A stretch of DNA of 5,929 bases from JAMOBE01 sp039908285 (GTDB taxonomy: Bacteria; Pseudomonadota; Alphaproteobacteria; Rhodospirillales; Rhodospirillaceae), in the NCBI GenBank assembly GCA_039908285.1, contig JAMOBE010000150.1, positions 1-5,929 of the forward strand, written 5' to 3'. The position numbers were made by a program, and so were the translations under genes. Numbering within the stretch: position 1 is the first letter of the stretch; every line of letters begins with the position of its first letter. Positions 1 to 3,671 of the stretch are shown piece after piece. The notes under the pieces are model-generated. The model was not told the origin of the DNA. It saw nothing but the letters and a program-made list of their open reading frames with translations, and made no database searches.

Positions 1-65
1 GCTGCGCGCTGGCAGCAGGGGTCCGCTGAATGCGGCGGGGCCTGGTGGATGCCGACGCCGGCCAT
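1..65 (-). CDS. Possible start of a further gene, truncated by the window edge
   Basis: An ATG at 65-63 opens a frame that stays open for 21 codons to the left edge, beginning MAGVGIHQAPPHSADPCC. The ATG overlaps, as TGATG, the stop of a 22-codon frame that itself starts with an ATGA overlap at the MucR stop (133-131). Only a weak, distant GGAG is seen as a ribosome site. The visible fragment matches no family I recognise, and with such GC-rich DNA it could be chance. Confidence 0.18.
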   Translation of the reverse strand, partial: MAGVGIHQAPPHSADPCCQRA

Positions 66-83
66 CAGCACTGCACCGCTCCG

Positions 84-137
84 TCAGTTGGCCCCGCAAC
101 AGCGCTTGTGCTTCTTGCCGGCACCATCGTCATTCCC
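84..137 (-). other. SEC-C-like C-terminal motif in the +1 frame after the MucR-family gene
   Basis: In the frame +1 to MucR, codons 134-84 read NDDGAGKKHKRCCGAN followed by TGA. This resembles the end of a SEC-C motif (GSGKKxKxCCG), although the usual N-terminal CPC cysteines are absent, so a complete zinc site is not visible. The open stretch in this frame begins after a stop at 200-198 and has no usable start codon of its own. The MucR frame ends six codons after it reads CCC TCG GGG GAA TGA through a five-G run at 139-135. Loss of one G there would join the motif to MucR, giving a protein of 184 residues. It may be a frameshifted extension, a sequencing error, or a chance resemblance. Confidence 0.3.
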
Positions 138-639
138 CCGAGGGTGTCGCCCACCGATTCGCTGGATAGCGATGCCCCCGAGTCGTAGGCTCGTCCGTCA
201 TGGGTGCATCCTGCCCTGGGGCGACGGGCGGGGTATCGGCGGGGGAACCGGCATCGGCCGCACTCTTGTTCCGCTTGGTACCCAGCCCGGACTTGTGCGC
301 CATCGCGGATCTAAACTCGGCATATTCTGGTGCGACCAGCGGGTAATCGTGCGGAAGGCCCCACTTCTCCCGGTACTCGTCGGGCGTGAGGCCGTGGTCA
401 ACGGAGAGGTGGCGTCTCAGTATTTTGAGCCTCTTGCCGCAGATCAGGCAGGCGACATGCCCGGGTGTGACCGATTTCTTGATCGACACGGCGGGAGCCG
501 GGGAGTCGGCCGCTACGGGCTCCCGGCCGGCGTCAGCCAAGGCCTGGTGAACGCTTCGGATCAGCCTCGGCAGGTCGGACGCGGCAACCGTGTTGCCGGC
601 CAGGTAGTCGGTGACGAGGCGCGCGGTCAACTTGATCAT
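130..639 (-). CDS. MucR/Ros-family zinc-finger transcriptional regulator (phage-borne)
   Basis: This is a 169-residue DNA-binding protein of the alphaproteobacterial Ros/MucR family, which acts in the cytoplasm on AT-rich promoter regions, mostly as a repressor, in control of exopolysaccharide, motility, virulence and cell-cycle genes. The N-terminal region (about 3-36) has the family pattern LTARLVTDYLAGN ... DLPRLIRSVHQAL. The prokaryotic Cys2His2 finger is intact: C64, C67, H77 and H82, spacing C-x2-C-x9-H-x4-H. The highly conserved DHGLTPDEYREKWGLP (81-96), DYPLVAPEYAEFRS and KSGLG (116-120) follow. The tail after residue 121 is low-complexity (alanine, proline, aspartate, threonine) and longer than the short tail of typical members of about 140-150 residues. 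The ATG at 639 is preceded by GGAGGT at ideal spacing. It overlaps the cysteine-rich gene by ATGA. Its location beside tail genes points to a phage paralogue whose targets may be phage or host promoters; targets are inference. Confidence 0.94.
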   Translation of the reverse strand: MIKLTARLVTDYLAGNTVAASDLPRLIRSVHQALADAGREPVAADSPAPAVSIKKSVTPGHVACLICGKRLKILRRHLSVDHGLTPDEYREKWGLPHDYPLVAPEYAEFRSAMAHKSGLGTKRNKSAADAGSPADTPPVAPGQDAPMTDEPTTRGHRYPANRWATPSGE

Positions 640-827
640 CGGGCACCTCCGTGGAGACCTTGTTGGAGTGGCGGGTGCGCGTTCGAGTCGCGACTCTCAA
701 CCGCGGCACAGACCGCCGCAACCGAGTCCGGAAGTTCGTTGCCGCAGCGGATGCAAAGGCGCACATCAATGCCTGCCCGCCAGGGTCCGCAATGGAAGTT
801 GCCGGGACAGTCGTCGAAAAGCTTCAT
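636..827 (-). CDS. Small cysteine-rich hypothetical protein upstream of the MucR-family gene
   Basis: This 63-residue protein belongs to no family I recognise. Cysteines lie at 7, 13, 25, 28 and 40. The arrangement DCPGNFHC ... LCIRCG contains one CxxCG knuckle (C25, C28) and an earlier cysteine pair (C7, C13) that together could coordinate a metal ion as a short zinc ribbon. The C-terminal third (residues 44-63) is rich in polar residues, glycine and proline and looks disordered. Evidence that it is real: the stop overlaps the MucR start as ATGA, and the MucR ribosome site lies inside its last codons, the same coupling style as the tail genes. The ribosome site before its own ATG at 827 is weak (GGGTGA). 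It could be a partner or co-regulated accessory of the MucR-like protein, or only a translational leader. The function is unknown. Confidence 0.55.
   Translation of the reverse strand: MKLFDDCPGNFHCGPWRAGIDVRLCIRCGNELPDSVAAVCAAVESRDSNAHPPLQQGLHGGAR
645..650 (-). promoter_or_regulatory. Ribosome binding site of the MucR-family gene
   Basis: GGAGGT lies five bases before the ATG at 639, inside the last codons of the upstream 63-residue gene. It supports the chosen start and coupled translation of the pair. Confidence 0.7.
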
Positions 828-1204
828 GATTCACCCAACCCATCGTTCGCTGGAACTGGGTAGCACAACATCTTGAGGCTGGGAAGCGGTGTGCTCATTG
901 GGAGAACAATCATCGAAAGCGCAACTTGACTTGGCCGTGCCGAGCGGCTTTCCTGGGGAAACGGTCACCCGGGACCGCAAGCCGGGGGGCATGTGAGGGC
1001 AACGAAACCGCGAGGTGGATACCGATCATGATGGTGGTGGCGCCTGGCGAACACGGGTGCCGACCACCAGGCCGGCCGTCATATGGTCCGGCCGCGTGAC
1101 CGTCCGATATTGCGGGCGGGAACGAGGGAGGATGGCCGGCTGACGGGAGGGGTGGGGCGCGTGCTTCGCGACGACTCGTCTTCGTCGGCCGGCCGGGACG
1201 GACG
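828..1204 (-). other. Gene-poor stretch between the P5-like gene and the cysteine-rich/mucR pair
   Basis: This 377-base stretch holds no coding region I can support on either strand. It contains several short inverted repeats: a 6-bp stem at 1169-1174/1182-1187, a 6-bp stem at 1042-1047/1067-1072 with a competing GGTGGT/ACCACC pair, a 5-bp stem at 962-966/973-977, and the 8-bp palindrome ATCATGAT at 1025-1032. None is followed by T residues, so none is a clear terminator. The part nearest the cysteine-rich gene (about 830-930) is less GC-rich than the rest and is where a promoter for the minus-strand pair is most likely, but I found no convincing -35/-10 pair. An operator bound by the MucR-like protein itself is possible but not shown. 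Confidence 0.5.
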
Positions 1205-1666
1205 TCAGGCGACGGTCGTGGTCGTGGATGGTCTGACGCCGGCCTTGGCCAGGGCTTCGTTGAGGAGGTCGTCCGGGAACGGCTGGCGGCGGCACTCGGC
1301 GTGGATCATGGCGTCGAGGATGCGGCGCAGGTGATCATGGCGATGAAAATCGAGTCGCTCGTCGGCTCCAAACCCGCTGAGCCGGGCGACCTTGGCGGCC
1401 AGGGGGATTGCCGCGGGGCTGCCGGGGTACACCCACAGGCGAATGAGTTTGGCGATGGTGTCCGCACTGCCCTTCTCGGCATAGTCAAGAATCAGGACGA
1501 CGGCGGCTCGCAGCCCGAACCGAGGGTCTTCGAACTCCTCCACTTCGCCATCGAGGTTGCGGCTAATGGGAATCCGGCCTTCCCAGCGACGCTTCGGGTC
1601 GATACGAACCGCGCATGGGTTCCCATTCTTCAGCCCGCGGGCCGAGTTTCGGCGGATGACGGTCAT
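1205..1666 (-). CDS. Virion-associated protein, GLRNNNPGN / 'structural protein P5'-like family
   Basis: This 153-residue protein resembles small phage proteins usually annotated as 'structural protein P5' or virion protein. The family opens with GLRNNNPGNIR; here residues 11-21 read GLKNGNPCAVR, followed by a tryptophan (W28) in the expected W-x-G position. The next conserved blocks are present: FEDPRFGLRAA (45-55), where the family has an F-x-s/d-P-x-x-G-x-R-A motif, and DTIAKLIRLWVYP (69-81). The end contains LRRILDAMIHAEC and QPFPDDLL, in line with the family's C-terminal pattern. There is no signal peptide or membrane segment. The ATG at 1666 has GGAGG five bases upstream. It lies just after the tail operon, where phages place virion-associated, lysis-related or packaging accessory genes. 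The exact biochemical role is not established; the altered NNNPGN core (NGNPCA) could affect whatever that motif does. Confidence 0.65.
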   Translation of the reverse strand: MTVIRRNSARGLKNGNPCAVRIDPKRRWEGRIPISRNLDGEVEEFEDPRFGLRAAVVLILDYAEKGSADTIAKLIRLWVYPGSPAAIPLAAKVARLSGFGADERLDFHRHDHLRRILDAMIHAECRRQPFPDDLLNEALAKAGVRPSTTTTVA

Positions 1667-1671
1667 GGTGG

Positions 1672-1676
1672 CCTCC
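1672..1676 (-). promoter_or_regulatory. Ribosome binding site of the P5-like gene
   Basis: GGAGG lies five bases before the ATG at 1666, fixing that start. It sits 4 bases beyond the T tract of the terminator-like hairpin, leaving no room for a separate promoter between them. Confidence 0.7.
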
Positions 1677-1680
1677 AGAC

Positions 1681-1707
1681 AAAAACGGCCGCCTGCGAGA
1701 CGGCCGT
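1681..1707 (-). terminator. Rho-independent terminator ending the tail operon
   Basis: Read on the minus strand, a perfect 7-bp stem (ACGGCCG / CGGCCGT, 1707-1701 and 1691-1685) encloses a 9-base loop and runs into TTTTT (1685-1681). On the plus strand the stem is not followed by T residues, so the signal is directional. It lies 26 bases after the stop of the 69-residue gene and only 4 bases before the ribosome site of the next gene, which is unusual. Confidence 0.7.
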
Positions 1708-1732
1708 GGAATGGATCGGGGAAACAGGTGGT

Positions 1733-1942
1733 TCAGGTGATGATGACCACGACGGGCTGACTGGCAGCAGGCGCTGGACCGCCGCCGCCCACGGGCGCCA
1801 GGACTTCGAGCACCAGGTGGGTGACGAGGGCCTTCGCGGTGCCGGTGGTGAGGACCTCGGTGAGGACGTGGGAGACCAGGGCCTTGGGCGCGCCCTGGGT
1901 CAGGACCTCGATGGTGGTCTGGGTGACGCGGGCGGCGGTCAT
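1733..1942 (-). CDS. Small phage protein made of three 17-residue repeats
   Basis: This 69-residue protein is encoded at the end of the tail block. Residues 5-55 are three consecutive 17-residue units sharing a V-T/S-x5-EVL core, with EVL at residues 12-14, 29-31 and 46-48. Alanine-lysine-alanine closes the first two units. After the repeats come a GGGG stretch, a proline-alanine linker and a hydrophobic end, PVVVIIT. I recall similar short repeat proteins in comparable prophage tail regions, but no function is known to me. The regular hydrophobic pattern would suit repeated beta strands, packing or trimerisation in a fibre assembly; that is inference. The ATG at 1942 overlaps the previous stop as ATGA. 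A very good ribosome site, GAGGTGG (1953-1947), lies just upstream, so I am confident that it is translated. Confidence 0.75.
   Translation of the reverse strand: MTAARVTQTTIEVLTQGAPKALVSHVLTEVLTTGTAKALVTHLVLEVLAPVGGGGPAPAASQPVVVIIT
1778..1930 (-). repeat. 51-bp in-frame tandem repeat, three degenerate copies
   Basis: Copies occupy 1930-1880, 1879-1829 and 1828-1778 and encode the three 17-residue units of the 69-residue protein. The DNA copies remain recognisable (for example gacctcg/gacttcg at equivalent positions and a shared agggcctt), while the third has diverged at its end into the glycine-rich linker. The period is an exact multiple of three, so gain or loss of a copy would keep the frame. 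Confidence 0.75.
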
Positions 1943-2940
1943 GATGCCACCTCGTACCCAAAGCTGGCCGCGTTGACGGCAGTGTCGGTCCAGGCTGCTC
2001 CTGTCGCGGGATCGGTCGCGAACACGTCGGCGACGTACTGGTAGCTGGTACCGAGGGCGTTGGACGCGCCGGTGGCCTCGGTGACGCCGGACTTCACCAC
2101 GGTACGCAAGGATCGGGCTCCGGCGTCATCCTTGCGCGCCCGAGCCGAGACCTGGACGCACCGAACAGCGCCGGGATTGGCCGGCAGGCTGGCGAAGCGC
2201 AGCAGGTCCCTGGCGCCTGCCGTGCTGCTCTCGTTGTACGTGCCGTCATCGTCGGGACTCGGGTCGTCAACGTTGGCGTAATTGTAGGCGCCGGTTGACC
2301 GCGTGAACTGGACCGCGTCATCGGCGGCCGGCAGCAGGGTGCGGACCCGGTGATCGCCGAGGAAGTCGTTGGGGGTGCCGGTGCCGTCCAGGACGTAGAC
2401 GTCGTCGTATTTGTTGAAGTTTCCAGAGACAGTTTGGAGGAATTTTATGCTGCTTGCCCAGGCATTGCTGGAGGAGTTCTGGGTATCGGCGTTGGCGACG
2501 GACACGAACTCGGTGCCATTGACCCTGACGATCACGTATCCGCCGCTGTTGGCAATGAGCGCTTTTACCTCGACATAGTACCAGGTATTTGCCGAAACGG
2601 CGGCACTGCTGGTGGCTAGCACGGTGGTTGTGCCGCGAAGGATGCGGAGGGACCCGGCCGCGTCCTTGTCGATGGTGATCTGCGTGGTGACCCCGTCCTC
2701 GAGAGCAAGGATGGCGGTATTGGGAGCGCTGCTGGTGTACTGCCAGGCAAAGCCGATGACCCAGGTCTGCTGTGGGTCAAAGGTGCGCTGGATCGCGCCG
2801 TTGTTGGAGACGGACACGTATCCGGAGTTGAACCTGCCGCCCGTCGAGGAGAGTGTGCACCCCGTGATGGACGTCCATTTGCCGTGATACCGGGTGACGT
2901 CAGTGCAGGCGTCGAAGCCTTCGATGAGTCGGATTGCCAT
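1939..2940 (-). CDS. Phage structural protein with concanavalin/LamG-like N-terminal half
   Basis: This 333-residue protein is probably a tail appendage or receptor-binding component. Residues 1-190 read as a jelly-roll (concanavalin A/LamG-like) fold: an opening IRLIEGFD, then alternating beta-strand stretches such as WVIGFAWQY, TQITIDKDAAGSLRI, TWYYVEVKAL and GYVIVRVNGTEF. The conserved boundary motif is YDDVYVLDGTGTPNDFLGD (178-196), common at the end of this module in phage proteins. Residues about 197-333 are a second domain with ANVDDPSPDDDGTYN, an AGARDLLRF segment and VSARARKDDAG. This pattern recurs in phage proteins of unknown function and is presumed structural. The start overlaps the preceding stop as TGATG and has GGGAG seven bases upstream (2952-2948). 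The stop overlaps the next start as ATGA. Carbohydrate binding is possible from the fold type but no specific binding residues can be named. Confidence 0.78.
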   Translation of the reverse strand: MAIRLIEGFDACTDVTRYHGKWTSITGCTLSSTGGRFNSGYVSVSNNGAIQRTFDPQQTWVIGFAWQYTSSAPNTAILALEDGVTTQITIDKDAAGSLRILRGTTTVLATSSAAVSANTWYYVEVKALIANSGGYVIVRVNGTEFVSVANADTQNSSSNAWASSIKFLQTVSGNFNKYDDVYVLDGTGTPNDFLGDHRVRTLLPAADDAVQFTRSTGAYNYANVDDPSPDDDGTYNESSTAGARDLLRFASLPANPGAVRCVQVSARARKDDAGARSLRTVVKSGVTEATGASNALGTSYQYVADVFATDPATGAAWTDTAVNAASFGYEVAS

Positions 2941-3671
2941 CAGCGTACTCCCGCGAGTGTCAGGCCAAGGTCCTGGAGCGTCGTGTCCGGCGTGGCCGGA
3001 GACACCACAGACAGCACGTCACCGGCCGCGAACACCGTGGCCGACGCGGCGGCGAAGGTGGCGGTGGTGGCGCCGGCGGCGAAGGTCATAGTGCCGAACA
3101 CGGCGCCATTACGGCGGATGTCGAAGGTGGCGACCGCCGTGGGCACGGTCCCCGCCACCCCGCGCGATCCGGCCAGACCAGCCGGGAAGGTTACGGCGCG
3201 GGCCAGCGGCAGGCGCAGCAAGACGGCGGAGGCTCCCGGAGACCCGTTGAAGGTGCAGCCGACATCGAACGGTGCCGCGGTGACGGCGGGTGCGGCGCGC
3301 AGCACCTCGACCACGTTGGCGCCATCGCAATAGACGACGGCCCGCTCGCCGGCCGGAACGGTGGCGCCGGTGCCGGCAGCCGTCTTGATCGTCACGGTGA
3401 AGCCACCCGCAGCATCGTGCAGGATGGTATACAGCTTCCGATTGTTTGGAACCGTGATCGCGGTGGCGCCGGTCATGGTGCCGGTGGTGCGGATCACCAT
3501 GGTGATGAGCGCCTGTGCGGCCGTCAGGGTGACGTCGCCCGAGGACAACGACACCTCCAGGAGACCGGTGATGGCGCCGTCCAGGGCGTCGAAGGCGGCA
3601 TTTGCCGTCACCTCCTTCTGGTACTGGGAGGGGATGATGTGCTCGATTCCAAGATTGGGACTGGTGCTCAT
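2940..3671 (-). CDS. Phage tail fibre-like appendage protein (DUF2793-like N-terminus)
   Basis: This is a 243-residue structural protein, probably part of the tail fibre or tip appendage. The N-terminus (LGIEHIIPSQYQKEVTANAA, residues 7-26) matches the QxQKEVTxNxAfdaLD signature at the head of many phage fibre and DUF2793-type proteins. Residues about 47-123 form the common beta-rich module with TLTAAQA, VPNNRKLY, TVTIKTAAGTG and a final YCDGANV. Residues about 135-243 form a second module ending AAGDVLSVVSPATPDTTLQDL, seen in fibre-like proteins of alphaproteobacterial phages. No membrane segment or signal peptide is visible, as expected for a virion component. The frame stays open upstream to 3899. 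The ATG at 3671 is chosen because it overlaps the tail-tip stop as ATGA and has AGGGGGAG seven bases upstream. Function is inferred from module resemblance and position; binding specificity is unknown. Confidence 0.8.
   Translation of the reverse strand: MSTSPNLGIEHIIPSQYQKEVTANAAFDALDGAITGLLEVSLSSGDVTLTAAQALITMVIRTTGTMTGATAITVPNNRKLYTILHDAAGGFTVTIKTAAGTGATVPAGERAVVYCDGANVVEVLRAAPAVTAAPFDVGCTFNGSPGASAVLLRLPLARAVTFPAGLAGSRGVAGTVPTAVATFDIRRNGAVFGTMTFAAGATTATFAAASATVFAAGDVLSVVSPATPDTTLQDLGLTLAGVR

Noticed and set aside
49..876. 275-codon open frame on the plus strand
   Set aside because: It lies opposite the MucR-family gene and the cysteine-rich gene and shows no recognisable protein features; antisense shadow.
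926..954. TTGACT with a TTTCCT-like box 17 bases downstream on the plus strand
   Set aside because: The -10 box is poor and no plus-strand gene follows, so it is not called as a promoter.
1042..1187. Short inverted repeats in the gene-poor stretch
   Set aside because: Stems of 5-6 bp without T tracts are common by chance in such GC-rich sequence; no terminator or operator is claimed.
1026..1295. 89-codon minus-strand frame in and beyond the end of the P5-like gene
   Set aside because: Half of it is an out-of-frame reading of the P5-like gene; it is proline/arginine-rich and has no ribosome site.
1301..2044. 247-codon plus-strand frame with gly/asp-rich repeats
   Set aside because: It is the mirror of the P5-like gene and the 51-bp repeat; the apparent repeats arise from the minus-strand coding repeat.
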